In this document: piece after piece, positions 14,701 to 29,700 of the stretch
How positions within the stretch are numbered: position 1 is the first letter of the stretch
How the letters are laid out: each line of letters opens with the position of its first letter
NCBI GenBank assembly: GCA_947095535.1
Contig: OX352773.1
Coordinates: 265,166,515-265,230,514 of the forward strand
Source: Poecilobothrus nobilitatus
Lineage: Eukaryota; Arthropoda; Insecta; Diptera; Dolichopodidae
Direction of reading: 5' to 3'
DNA length: 64,000 bases
Translations under genes and position numbers: made by a program
The notes under the pieces: model-generated
What the model saw: the letters and a program-made list of their open reading frames with translations, nothing else
The model's database searches: none
What the model was told of the DNA's origin: nothing

Positions 14701-17700
14701 AATTCAAACAATCAAAAGAAAATGGAAAAATATTTCAAAAAAAAAAAAAAAAAGTAAAGAAATTACAAAATTTAAAACAATAGAGTGCGCTCAATTCGCA
14801 CAAATTAAACATTTATAAATTATCATTTTGTTTTAAGCTAATTAACATCCGACATATCACATGACATAATAAATGTATATATATATATATTTATAGCGTT
14901 TTTAATTCTATTATTCTGTTTTGTTTTTTTTTTTTTTATTTTTTGTTTAAAACTAGGAGTGATTCTCATTTCCCTTTAATGTTTATATTAAAAACCAAGC
15001 AAAAAATGAGAGAAAAAAACAAGTTGTCTCAAAACAACAACAATATTAAAGTTGTTTTTAAATTACTAAGCATTTTTTGTTTTTTTTTTTTTTTCACTTT
15101 CACCTGAATTTCCTGGGCAATAATATCATATATAAAGTTTTCGTTTCCGAAATAAATTTTCCATTTATCTAAAATTTAGATCTAAATATAAAAATTGTTT
15201 TTTTTTATTTTATTACATTTTAAACATTTTTGATGAGATTTTTTTTTTTCGCGATCAGAAAATACGATTGTGTGTGGTTTAACTTGTTTAAGTGTGTAAA
15301 ATATATTTATACTTCGTTTGTACGCGCGCAAAATTTTTATTTACAACGGTGTAAAATATATAGTTTTTTTTTTTCTTTGGTTTTTAATGTTATAATTATT
15401 ATTGGTAATGGATACGCTATCCGAAAATCCCAAAGTTACAAAGTGGAAAAATTTTTAAAATTTTAAATCATAATCCCAAATTATAAATATTATTCCAAAA
15501 ATGTACAAAATCGCAAATTCAAAATTTCAAATACAAAATCTCAAAGTTGAAAACTAACAAAGAGTAATTGGGCTATAAAATCCAGATTTACAAAATTTGG
15601 TTAGCGCGTGTCTAAATCCTTTATTGTTGAAATTTGTATTTAGCAAAATAATTCGGTAGAATTAGTTACAAAATCAGAATTTCAATCATTTGTTCAGCAA
15701 TACATTGGAGCCGGTAGCCAACGCTATTTTTAAATGTTTAATTATTGAAATATGTAGAAACCTAAAAAAAAAAATAATTAACAAAAAATAATTAATTTTA
15801 TTGTTGGTTATAAAATTAGGGAAATACGCTTTTTTCAGAATAGTATATACATTATGCAATAATAATTTACATACATAGAAAATTTTTAAATTAGGAGCGA
15901 TTTTATAAATAGTGACTAAAAAATCAGAGTTATGCGGTTTTTCGAGAATATATGTGAAATTTTGAATTCGTAGGATTTTTGTAATTGGTTAATACCAAAA
16001 TTCGCCTCTTAATTAAAAAATAAAAAAGTTAAAATTAATTAAAAATTTTAAATTCAAGTTCGAGTTCTAATTCAAAATTTTTACGATGCATCAGATCGAA
16101 ATTTGCAATTTCGGTTTTTGTAACTTGGGATTTTGTAATATACTGTTAATTGTTTGAAAATTTCTAATTTAGGTTTGTAATATTTTATTTTGAAAATTTC
16201 AATTGGAATTTTGCGTTTAGGATATTGTATTTTGTAAATACGTACCAAATTCTTGGTAATGTTGTAAAAATACTGGCACACAATATAATGCAAACAATCA
16301 GGCCTATTATTGCGTAACTAAAATTTTCTAAATCTATTAAAATGTATGTCATGTAGTTCCTACATTTAATTAGTAATTCCTATATTTAATATGATTGGCT
16401 TTTACATTGTATGAAAATATTAACACTATGGCAATCTTAAAAAACCATTAAACCAATATACAAAAATAATTAGTGTATATACACGAACAACACAAGAAGG
16501 TGTTAAAACAATGTACTATATGCAATGCATCCTACCAACTACGCTATGCAATACATCTAAATCAAAACAGTATTATGTAAAGACCACTTTATTATTTAAT
16601 TATGACACATTAGTCATAAAATGACATAAATATTTGTTAAACTTAAGTAAGCGAGATAAAGTGACCATACTATTTGTATTATACATTTACAATACATATC
16701 AAATAATTGATTAAATCAAACATAAACGCTGGAAAGACTAAAAATGATAGACACCCAAGAACATCTAATCTTTCATTGTCTGATACTTTCAAAAACAGAC
16801 TTAATTAATTTATGGAGCCGTGGTGGCCTAGTATTAAATACGCTTCAAAGATCGAGGGAGTGTGGATTCGAATCATACACACGTCATAAGAAAAATTTCC
16901 GCTTACGACATTTTCAGCCACACCTGGAGAGGAAAGGTTGTGTAATTTTTTTGTCACAATTATGTAACAGAGGAATAAACTAAAAGAAAACAAAAAATTT
17001 TAAACTCTCCAAAAACATTTAGATTTTTTCAATAAAAGCAAAGTATTCATCAAATTTATCAAGTAAAAAATTAATGAAAAAAATCCATGCCATTTAAATT
17101 TAAATATTTAACTTTAAATAAATTTTTGCCCTTCAGTGTCTGTTAAAAAAATATAACATTTAATGTTAGTCAATTAAAATTTTATTTTAGAGACACCATA
17201 TATCTTTTATTCATTCATTAACTCACATTAATTCAAAATTTCAAACTAATGAGTTTACAAAATATATACCCTGTGAACTCAACAGGTATATTTAATTACA
17301 ACTATTAAATCACAATTGGGATAGTGAAGTAACTTTAACAATTACTAAGATGTCTACTTTGGTACATCAAACATTAGTTTTTTTTTCATATATAACATTA
17401 AATATTTTTACTTCAAAATAGATTAGACTTTATTACGTCACTGATTTTATAAAAAAAAGTAAAACAAAAAATAATAAAAGTTTGAAAAAAAGCAGTTAAC
17501 AGTTTAAAGTCAATCTATATTAAAGTTTTATTTTCTGAAAATCTAAAAAGGAGGTAATTAAAGAAGAACATCTGACTAACAGTGTTCCCAAGATGCAATG
17601 AAACTAAAATTTTAGTTTCACATAACGGTAAATTTATATACTAAATTAAATACCAAAACGTGATATAATTTTTATATTAATTTATAAAGCTTAAAAAAAA

Positions 17701-20700
17701 TTTCTATGATTTGACGTTTTTGGATTATTTGACAGAACTTGAGATATAGATAAACATTTGAAAATAGTTTTTTTTTTTTTAACTTTGTAGAGTAGTAGCT
17801 CCGTAATGATTATAGGTATATAAAAACTTTCTTCTATATGATTGATTTCTTAATGACACCTACCCGTAGTTAGTTCAAGTTTAATTCTTTTATTTTAAAT
17901 GGTGTAGAAGTTTTATAAACAGACGCACAGACGGAAAGAGTGAAACTAATAAGAAAATTTTTCAAAAATATTTTCGAAAAATATACTAAAAACTGAATTA
18001 TATATAATTGTGTTTCCTAATAATTAATTTACAATATTTAATGTTAATTACATTTAAAAACACTCTTAACTTAAAATTAATTTGTAAAGTAAAAATGTTT
18101 TTATTTACAAGATAATTATTTAGAACCTAATTAATATTCTCAAAATTCTTAAATACATATTTTTATTGTTTTTTATCATTATTAAAAATGTTTATTGGTT
18201 TGTTTTGTAAAAATAACTAATCTATATTTATTTTTTGCTTTTTGTATACCATGTTTACAGTTTCTAATCATCTTTTAACATGCAATAACCTTTAAACAGA
18301 AAAAAAAAACAAAATCAAAGGTTTCATTAACAATCTATTAAAAAAAAAAAAAAATAAAATGTAATTAAAGTCAAATTAAAAAAATGACAGAAAAATAATT
18401 ATCTATTATCAAAATTAAGATAAGAAACGACAAAAACATTAATATTTACCTAAAACTAAAGAAAGATAGGAATAACAGTTTTCACCTTCCCTTTCTAAAA
18501 AAAAAAAAACAAAAAAAAAACCTAAACTCATTACATGCAGAAAATAAATTGTGTGTTTTATTTTTCCTTCTTCTTAAAAATTGACAGCTTATCTAAATAA
18601 AATGATAAAATTAACCAATGTTTTTTTTTTTTTTTATTTTTTTGTAGAATAAAAATATATTTTAATTTTAATAACTTCAGTCTGAATTTAACCTTTAAAT
18701 GTAAAGGAATAAATTTTTTAATCAGTTTTTTTATATTTGGTTTTTTTTTTTATTTAAATTTTCAGAGTGATAACGCAGATACGGAAAAAACAACAAATTT
18801 TAAAAATAATTCAGATAATAATTCAAATAACGGTGATTTAACAGAAAACGGTGATACTATAAGAGAATATATATCGTCTCCTGGTTACGATACATCTTCA
18901 AGTACAGCACCCGCAAGTTCACCTGATCCATGTGAATATACATATGAAGGTGCCATTGAAGATTATAAAAGTCGTATATCAAAAGCTGTATCATCAACAA
19001 CCGTTAAAAATACTTTTAATAATATAAATAATAACAACAATAATAATAATAGTAATAGTAGTAACAATATGAATAATAATATTAATATATATCGTAATAA
19101 TAAAGATTCAACACCTGAACGAACATCAGAACAATATTTACCACGTCGTATGTCTGGTAGTAAAATTGAAGATCGTTTAATGAATTTTGAAATAAAATCA
19201 GCTAATGATAATAATGAATCGATTTCATCATCAAATATTGCCAAAAAAGATTTACCTAAAGTTGATATTTTAAAAAGAAGAGAACTTTTTGAAAAAGAAA
19301 ATAGTCCATCATCAAATGATATAAATAAAGAGAGACGTTATTCTGGTGCAAGTGGTGCAGATATTCAAAATACAAAAAGTATTCGTGAACGTTTATCTTC
19401 ACTTGAAAAGAAACCATCAATTGAAGATGATAAAAAGAAAATAAATCGTTTATCAGGTGATATAACTAGCATTAAAAATCGTTTACAAAATTTGGAACAA
19501 AACAATAATCAAATTTTAGATAATATATCATCAGATAAATCAAAAATATCAATAGTGAATAAGATATCCGTTGATGTTTCAGTACCTTCTTTAAAAGATC
19601 GTTTATCAAGTTTACAGAATGCTGTTACCAAAGAAGATATTAAAAAGCCTGTTATGCTCATTGATGAACATCAATTGGAAATACTTAAAAAAGAAGATTT
19701 CGAAAAACAACAAGCTCTTAAGAAAAATAATCCTGTAACAGCTACAGTAACAAGTTTAAATGCACCAACATCAAATACATTATTAACAATTAATGCAGGA
19801 TCAACAAACATTGATGATGAACAACATTCAAATAGTTCACATGAAATTCTTAGTATACCAGATGAATCAAATATTGATACTGATCGTGAAGATAGTGGTA
19901 TTCATACAACAGATGTATCTTGTTCTGTTTCACAAACCGATGAACAAGCCGAATTAGTAAATGAAGAAAATCATCAACATACGATTAATATTGATCATTT
20001 ACATCATCATCATCATCATAATCATCATCACAATAATAATGATCATAATAACGAACATGATCATCATATAACTAACAATTCAACATCAAATGATCTTGAT
20101 AAAAAGAAATTATCATTGGAAATTGTTGATTCAAGAATTTCAGGAAATAATAAAAATGAAGATATTAATGCCGATAGAAATGAACACCTCAGACCAGAAC
20201 CATCGGAAAACGAATTGGAAATAAGTGTAAGTCAATTAAATACCCCTAAATCTGAATCTCCATCTCATTCATCATCTTTATCATCATCTTCTCAAACTAC
20301 AATATTTGATTCAAAAAATTCATTTGGTGATGGTAAAAACATTAATTTAATTAATAATCAAAATCATAATATTCTTTTAGCTAATATAGATGGTAATAAT
20401 TTGGAAGGTGTTGGTACTTCTCATAATATAGATTTAATTACAAAAAATAAAACGATAAATAGTTGTAATCAAGTTGTAGTAGATCTAACTAACAGTTGTA
20501 ATGCTAGTAATAATAAGTTGTTAACAACACCCTCTAAGGTAAGTCAACAACAAAATTATAATATAAATTGTATCGATAATGACACCGGTAGATATATTAT
20601 TTGTATTGTAAATCCAAATAACATTGGAAATAATATTAAAAAATCATATTTACCTAAAAATACTCCAAATAATATACTAAATGATAATAATGATAATGAT

Positions 20701-23700
20701 TTACAATCAATAAGTAAATTTGAAAACTCTCCACAATATTCTCCAATAATTGATGAAACAAATAACTTACCATCATTTTCACAAACAAATTTTACTTCTA
20801 AAACAAATAAACCTTTTAATAATAATAATTTAGTGTATGAATCACCCTTAATAACTAAAGAAATCCTTTCGGACAATAATAAGTCTCCAAATTTAAAACG
20901 TTCTGAAACAGTTGAAGAAATTCTTTGTAGTAAAATTGATGTTCATAATTTACCGCCATCAGTTAAATTGTGTACACCATGTATTGATATAAATTTAGAT
21001 GATATATCTAAATGTGAAAAAAATGTTTTAAATTTAGATGCTTATAATAATTCTAATTTAGAATTAAAAAATCCTAGCCCAACTCCATCTGAAATATTTG
21101 ATCAAATTATTGGTTCATGTTTAACTGACTCATCAACTCGTTCTTCTTTAATATCAGAAATTGAATTGCCAAATGAAAACACTAATGAAAAACAAACAAA
21201 TTATGCACGTTGTAAATCAATTGAAGAAATACTTTGTGATAAAATCGATGTTAAAAATAAGCCCCCCTCAGTTCATCTTAGTACAGCATGTGTTACTGTA
21301 AATAAAGATGATATAGATCGAATTGAAAAAAATCAATCAAATCAAATTGAGAACGCGCCAAGTACATCAGAAAATTCTTTTAAGAAATTCGGTGATACTC
21401 CATCGGATATTTTAGATCAAATAATTTCCTGCAATTTACCCGATTATAAACCATCACCCAAAAAAGATAAAAAAATAGAAACAACAATATTTGAAAATCG
21501 TAATTTGTCTTCACCAATAACTATTAAAATACCATCTAATAATAAATCAGAATCATCAGAATCGACAAAAAATGTTGAACCTCCATTTTCCCCAAATACT
21601 ATGAAAAAACTATCAGGAATAGAATCATTAATGAGTATTTTAAATCAAGAGAATGATTTTAATAAATCCAGACCTACAACTCCAAATACACCAATATCTC
21701 CTCAAATTAATGTTTTAGATTATAAGAGCAAAAAATCTCCTCTCTCACCAACAATAATTGACAATAAAAATCAAATTTCTCCTGCAAATACACCAATATC
21801 ACCTCAAATTAATGTTTTAGATTATAAGAGCAAAAAATCTCCTCTTTCACCAACAATAACTGACAATAAAAATCAAATTTCTCCAGCAAAACAAACCGAA
21901 TCAAATATAAAATTTAGTTTTTCACCAATGATGGAGGAAAAAGTTGTTTCACCTTTAGGTTCTCCAAAATCATTAACAATGTCACCAATTTTAGTTAAAA
22001 AACCACCTGTATCTCCAAATTCACCAATAGCAATCCGACGTGGTCTCTATCAAAATCAAAACCAAAATATAAAACAATCTGTGCCTCCACCTCCATCAAA
22101 ATTTTTAAATTCATCAAAACCCATTGCTGCACCAAGAAAATGTCCAATGGTTTTGGAAACCTCTACCGAAACTTCTGAATATAAACTACCTTCTTCACCA
22201 CCAAATTCTCCACCTGTACCTAAAAGAAATCAATCTACTTTGTTTTCTATTAGTCCAATGGAAGCTGGAAATTATAAAAACATTATGCTTTTAGAATCGA
22301 ATGATATACCACAATTAAGAAAAGTATTTTTCGAACAACCAAATTCTAATTCTAATACTGAATTATTAAATAATCGGAAAACTACAAGTCCTATTTCTAC
22401 ACCTCCATCTCAACTAAAATTTAATTCAAAGAATTTTCCCAAATCTGTTGAATTTGAAAATGAAATAATGAATGAAAATTCTTTAACTAAAGCACCTATC
22501 CCACCACCTAGAAATGCATCATCATTATATAAAATATCAACATCAGCTCAAAATGCTAACAATTTAGAAAAAAGTATACAAAATGATAATACAATAATAA
22601 AAAATATCCAAGAACCTCTTAATATTTCTATTTCAATGAATGAACAACCTGAAAAAAATTCTCCTACTATTTCACCAAAACCAAAATTACCACCTAAACC
22701 AGATTTTTTAAAAAATTCTCCAATACCAGCAAAAAGAACAATTCAATCAATACGTCCTGATAATTTAAATTTATCTAATACAGAAATAAATTCTTTAAAT
22801 CATCCAATATATCCACCTTCACCAACACAAAATAATAGTAGTAATAGTACACCTAAAACACCCGGTGTTCTTGTAGCTAAATTAGAAGTTGTTGAAACAA
22901 CAATTAAAGTTACTTCAAATGATAATTCACCACAATCAAGACCAATGTCACCAGTTTTTGTTACATCAACATCACAACCATCAACACCAAAATCATTACC
23001 ATCATCACCAATATTAAATCGTTCACCAAAATTTAATAAAAAAACACATCCAAATAACACAACAAACATAAATACAAATTCAAATACAAATATTATAAAT
23101 TCAAAACCAAAAAATATTTTTGAATTTATTAAAAGAAATTTTAATAATACCACCAACGAAAATGATGAGTCTGATTTTAATTTAGATGAAAAAATTATTG
23201 TAGATAATTCTAAATTTTATATTGCATCAGATGATATTGGTGAAATTAGTCAAATTAAAATTAATCAAACTAATCAAAATGAAAATGATATTAGTTCTAA
23301 TAATAATAATAATAATAATAACAAAACAAATGTAGTAGGTGTAATAAATCCAATAAATAATCTTCAAACTAATGAAGTAAATATTGAAATTAAAAAAATT
23401 ATTAAAACTGAAAAAATTGTTGAACAAACTGATAATTTAAGTCCAGATTCGAATTTAACAGCTGAAATCAATCAAATTATTGATGAAGGTATCGCTAAAT
23501 TAACATGTGACGATACAAAACTTTAATAAAAAAAAAAAAAATAAAAAAAATTAAAAAAATTTAAAATAAATTCAATTTATTTTAATTTAATATTTAATAA
23601 ATTATTTAAAATTTAAAAATAATAAATACATATACATATACATATATAAACGATCGTTAAAATGATTATCTTAATGTTATTTGAAAAATAAAAAAGTGTT

Positions 23701-26700
23701 AAATTTATTATAGAAAAAAAATATTTATAAATGTTATCAAAAGAAAAACAAAAAAAAAAAAAAAGATGAAAAGTTCGTTTTTTGAAAAATTTAAAAATTT
23801 CATTATTTATTTTATAAATTTAAAAAAAAAAAAAAATTTTTATCAAAATAAATGTCAATTTTTTGTCTAAGAATTATAAAAAAAAAAAGATGATTGAGTA
23901 AATTCTTTTAAATCAATTTAAATTTTTAACTAAAATAATTAAATTTCTAAAAATATTATTCAAATAGTTATCTTATATATAATGAAAAATATAAAATTTA
24001 ATCGCTGACAAGATCTTTGGCTTTTTGACAGTTTTTTTTTTAAATTCTTTATCGAATCGAATCAATTTTTGACGTCTATTTAAGTTTTTTTTTTTTTTTA
24101 AAGAAAATCACTATAATATTTTTCCGTATTTAAATTTATAATTGACGCTTTTATTTTTTAAATCAGAGCGCTTAGAGCTTATAAATCACTTTTTTTTTTT
24201 TAAATCAGAGCATGATCAAATCACACGCTACGTTGGCAGAACACATATGTCTAATTTTCTTATTATTGGCTTACAAAACAAGTACAATTTTTAAAAAAAA
24301 AACGTACTATTATGGCTTACATAATATTATAATATATGTATACGTTTGTCAAACAGTGATATTTCAAAAGCAGTTTTTATTTTCGTAATTCGAAAGTAAT
24401 TCTTATTTTCTAATTGATCCTTATGATCGTTGGATCATAATTGATCCAATTTTTTATAATTGATTTTCAAATTGATCCTGATGATTACTTTTCCATACTA
24501 ATTAATTTTCGCATTTTAAGATCGCTCAGAAAAATTAAGAAACAAGGATTTTATTTTAAATATTCGTAGACTGAAAATTCAAAATTTATTTGTTGTCTTT
24601 TTTTTCTATAGAATTTTCAAAATTTTCATAGTTTATTTATTAAAAAATTGTTTAATACTTGATTTAATACTTAAACTTAACCGATATCGTATATGCAATT
24701 CAGCAATATTTATAAAAAAAAAGTAGTACAAAAATTTATTAATATTGAATGTGCAATAAAATCACTGCGGATACAAAATGTTAAAATTTTCATGTAAATC
24801 AAATGTTTTGCGGTTGTCATGCATTTTGAAGAATGCCTCAAAAAATCGCTTACCGCTCCGTACGTTTTAAATAATAGCTATTTTTTTAAAAAACTTACAT
24901 ATTTCCCCGCCTCAATCACATTTGCGTTTTGTGTAATAGGTGTAATTAAAACTGACTGCTATACTCTGAACATATTTTTGCTCAGTTCATGATCATTTAA
25001 TCAGAGCTAGAGCATATATCCAGAAGATCTGATTTTAAAATATTAATGTAACAAAATAATAATAATTGATTTTAAAAACTTCATCATACTTACATAGTAT
25101 ACATACATATACTATGTATGTATGTTTTCTATACTAATGTATTTTAAAATCTCATTTAAAATATTAGAAAATTCCAATTATGCTTTATATTAAAATGTCA
25201 AATAGTCATCTGGTTTAACCTTAAATTTTAAAAATTTTAATAAATCTGAATTTGTAATAAATCAAATTGAATTCACATCTTTTTTTTTTTATTTATTTAT
25301 TTATTTATATTAATCGATTTAAAATTGAAAATTTTTGTTTTTATTACATTAAAACTATAAAATATATAAAAATTTTATTTATTTTTTAATTTTTGCTGTT
25401 AAAATTCGATTCTATATTATGAAAATGCTCAAAAAATTATTTTTAATAGTTAAATTTAAACTTAAATCTATATTTTACATTGATTATATACTTATTAATT
25501 TATTATTATCTATATATATAATATTATTGTAATTTTATTAAAATTATATAAATAAAAAAAAAAACACAAAACCAAAATATTGCTTACTAGTCAACAATAA
25601 TAATAATATGTACAGAGTATATAATAGTAAATTGGGCCAGTTTTACAAGAAAAAAAAAAAAATTTAATAAATATACATACATATTATATATACATATCAT
25701 ATACATATATGTATATATGTATGCATATATATATTTAAAAATAATTTACTATTAATATGTATGTATATAATATTAATAAAATGATCCAAATAATTAAATA
25801 TTTATATGAATATTTGAATTTACAAAATATAAAAATATTTAATTAATATATACATATATAAAAAGTTTAAATTGTAATATAAAAAAAAAATAAAAATCAA
25901 TTAGTTTACAGATTATATCATAATTATTTACGCAAAATATAATAAAATTTAAAAAAAAAATTTATATTCATAAAAAATTCATTAAAAATATTTTATTAAT
26001 AATTAATATTTCCGTTCATTAATAATATTATCATTTATATATATATATATATATATGTTAATTATTAATGGCCAATATAAATTATTAAAAATTAATATTT
26101 AAAATTAAAAACGACATTAATTAAATATTAAAATAAAAGTATAAATATTTCTATTTTTTTTAAATATATTTTCATTTTGCCATATTTTTGCCAAAAAAAA
26201 AATAAAATACAACACAAAACTTAACACAAGAAACATAGATTTAAAAAAAACTCAATTCAAAAAAAAACTTCACTCATTTAAAAAAAAATGAAATTCACTC
26301 ATTTTTCAAAAAAAAAAAAAAACAATTAAAAAATACTCAGTTGTATACAGTTACTTTACAAATTACAACACTTATATACTACCTATTATATACCTATATA
26401 TAGGTATATAAAATTAAAAAAAATATATAATTATTAATTATTAAAATGTGTTAATAATTAAATGTTGAAATTATTATTTAATAATTAATTTTTTTTTTTT
26501 TTTTTAGAATTAAAAATATTGTAAATAATTAAATTTTAATTAATTTAATTTGAGAAAACAAAAAAAAAAAATATATTAATTTTCACATCGTTAACACAGA
26601 ATTAAATTTCATTAAATTTTTTTTATTACATACTTTAGTAGTATACATTTTTTTAGAAATTTCATATACCTAATATGTAGTTAAAATCATTTTTTTTTTT

Positions 26701-29700
26701 TTTGACACAAAATATAGAATTTAATTATTAATAGTTACATAAAATTATTGCATAATATATTATTGTTTATTTAAAATTATTATATATTATATATAACTTA
26801 ATCAAATATTTGCTGAAAAATTTTTTGAAAGATATACAATATAATATAAAATATGTTGTATTTTTACTAATTTGAACACAAAACATAATCATAATTATAA
26901 TTTTAATTAATGAATTATTCATTATTAATTTAATAATTATAGAAAATAGTTGATCTGAGACCTATATTTGCATCAAACACTTATCTCTAATCAAATAATA
27001 ATATAATAATTTTTTTGATAAGTTTTCGTTGCACCAAAACATATTTGATAATAACTCAATAAAGGTTAAATTAGTAAAAAAAAACACTCACTTATCAAAA
27101 AAAAAAAATTATTTGATAAGTAATAAGGAAAGTTGCAACATAGCGTTCTAATTTAAATATAATTGAAATAAAAAAAAAAAATTCAATTAATATTAAAAGT
27201 TAAGTCAAATAAATATTTTTTAAAAATTATTAGAACATGAAAAAAAGAGCCGTTTAAATTACACTCAATCTCTCTATTTTGGAGTTTTTTTTTTTTAAAT
27301 CAAATGTCATTTTTGTTATTTTATTGTATTTCAAAAATTGCATAATGGCATATCGTATGACATATACTGTAATGAAATGTCATAAAATTCATGTAATTTA
27401 ATATTTTTTTGTATTAAACTTTTTCGAAATAAATTTATTTCATTTTCTTTCTAGAAATACTCATCCTTACATTTTTTTTAACAAATAATATATAATATAA
27501 TTAATGTTAAAAATTAAATCTACTGACAATTTTAAATGGCAATAATATTTCAATTTTTGAGAAAATAAATTTTACTTACTTATAAACATAATTAGAAAAC
27601 AAACAAAGAGTAGCTATTTACAAAGATACAAAAAATAAATGCCAAAAATAAAAAATAAAAAAATTTATAATACTTAATTGTATATTATGTATAAATGTTT
27701 TCTTGACTTTAAAATTATCTTTGAAAAAAATATTATACATATTATACAAAATATACAATAAAAAAAAAACCAAAACCTATATATATATATTTAAATATGT
27801 TTTCGATGTGAAATGTCATATATATACATATATATATATATATATACATATATATACATAAAATAAAATTTCAAAATTGATAATATTTAAATTTAAATGG
27901 TCTTTTCACTCATTTTTTAATATATATATTTTTTTTTTTCCAAATTTACTGACACTTTTTTTAATAAGTTTATACTGAATGGTATATAAGTTTAAAATTC
28001 TGTTAATAGTTTCAAAGACTTGAATTAAAACTTAGATATTTCCCTTTTTGTTTTGAGTGTAAATTATTTCCCTTTTGTTTTGAGTGCAAATCTAACATTT
28101 TTGTTATCATATAAACGAACCTTAATTAAAATTAGGCAACTAAAAATAAAAAGTATGGTAGCGTTTTTTTTTTTTTTACAATAAATTCTTTTGTTGTGCT
28201 CAATCTAAATAAAAACGTACTGCGTGCAAATATTGTACGCCTGTATACCGAAATTGATACACTCGTATAACAATTTATATATTTGTCAAAAAAGAAATAT
28301 TTTTATATGTTATCATTTAAAAAAAAAAAAATAATAAGTACGCATTTTTAAGAATTGACGCATTGAAGAAAATTTATTGAAGTTTGAACGTTTCACAACA
28401 ACAAATTTTTTGTACGTCTTGTCAATTTTAAAAACTAAATGTACAGACTATCAGTATGTCACATATTTCGGTGGTTCTCATTGGAATTTAATAATGTATT
28501 TAAAAATTAATTTGATTGACAGAAAATATATGTCATCCGTAGCGAGTACTAGAGCTTAAAATTATCTCTTTTATTTATCATAATTTTATTTTTATGTCAT
28601 ACCTTTAATACGGCATCAAATTATTCAGAAAAGAATTCATAATTTAACTTTAAAATCAATTTTCAATAAATGGTATATATATTGAAATTTTTACCCACAA
28701 AAATTGTGTCAGTAAATTTTAATTTACATACTAAATGTAAGTTAAAAAAAAAAAAATTTATTTAGTTGAAAAGAAAAATGATGAAGCAGGATAAATTTTT
28801 AAAGTAAATAAAAATGTTACCATTATTTTGTAAGTACAAAATAGATAATATATAAAGAACTTTGTTTTAAAAGGCTTTTTTTGTGATAATAATAATAATG
28901 TGTTAAGTAGCTATAACTTTAACAATTAAGTCACTGTCAAATGAAATTTGTTTTTTTTTTTTTTTTAGTTTAAATTTGATTTTTTTTTTTCTATTTGATT
29001 TTGTATTTAATTTTTTTTTTTTTTTTTAAATGTAACATAATATTTAAAAATTGTGTTTAAAGAGAAAAACAAAAATTTAAAAACCATTAGTTTTTATAAT
29101 TTTGCTTAATTTATATTCTACTTCATTAGTTTTCAAGATAACTATTCATATTTTTTTTTTTTTTCGTTTTATTATCATTATATATTTTTGCATATGTGTA
29201 TGTATGTACATATTATAACAATTAATGCTTTTACAGTTTGATTTTAAATTTAAATTTGTATGATAACACTAAAATGCATATTAAAATAAAAGTGTTACCA
29301 TATATAAAATCATCAACAAATAAATAGAAATTTTAATTTTAATAACAATTTGAAGAAAAATTTTTATTATTAATATTATATTTGTAAATACTAATAAATT
29401 TTTTAGTTAATTATTTTTATATTTATATTTGATTAAAATTTAAACTTTTTACAGTTAACTTAGTATACTCATATATAATTTGAATTACTTATCTTATCAT
29501 TACCTAATTATTTTCCAACATTTTTTATTTTGGTATAAGATTTTGTCATATCATAACTATAATAATTTCGTCAATCGCATCCATAAAATTATATTTTTGC
29601 ATACAGATTGTATTATAAGATTATATTTTATATTATTATAATCAATATTTTAGTTTGTATTTTTATAAATCTGTGGCAATATGACATAACACAATATAAG

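Larger units (their letters stand above)
14573..18765 (+). other. smash intron, 4.2 kb
   Basis: Contains a foldback-like element (about 15410-16270), a LINE tail remnant with a tRNA-like sequence (16735-16985) and a minus-orientation fragment of the 51964 repeat family (about 17680-17985). Otherwise homopolymer-rich DNA. Confidence 0.7.

Noticed and set aside
16744..16983. 79-residue protein gene
   Set aside because: The frame is a LINE tail fused to a tRNA-like SINE; the GGLVLNTLQRS-type peptide is a translation of pol III promoter sequence.
18963..19244. Minus-strand open frame with a leucine run
   Set aside because: Complement of Asn-rich coding repeats of smash.
22800..23156. Minus-strand 118-residue open frame
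   Set aside because: Shadow of the smash read-through exon.
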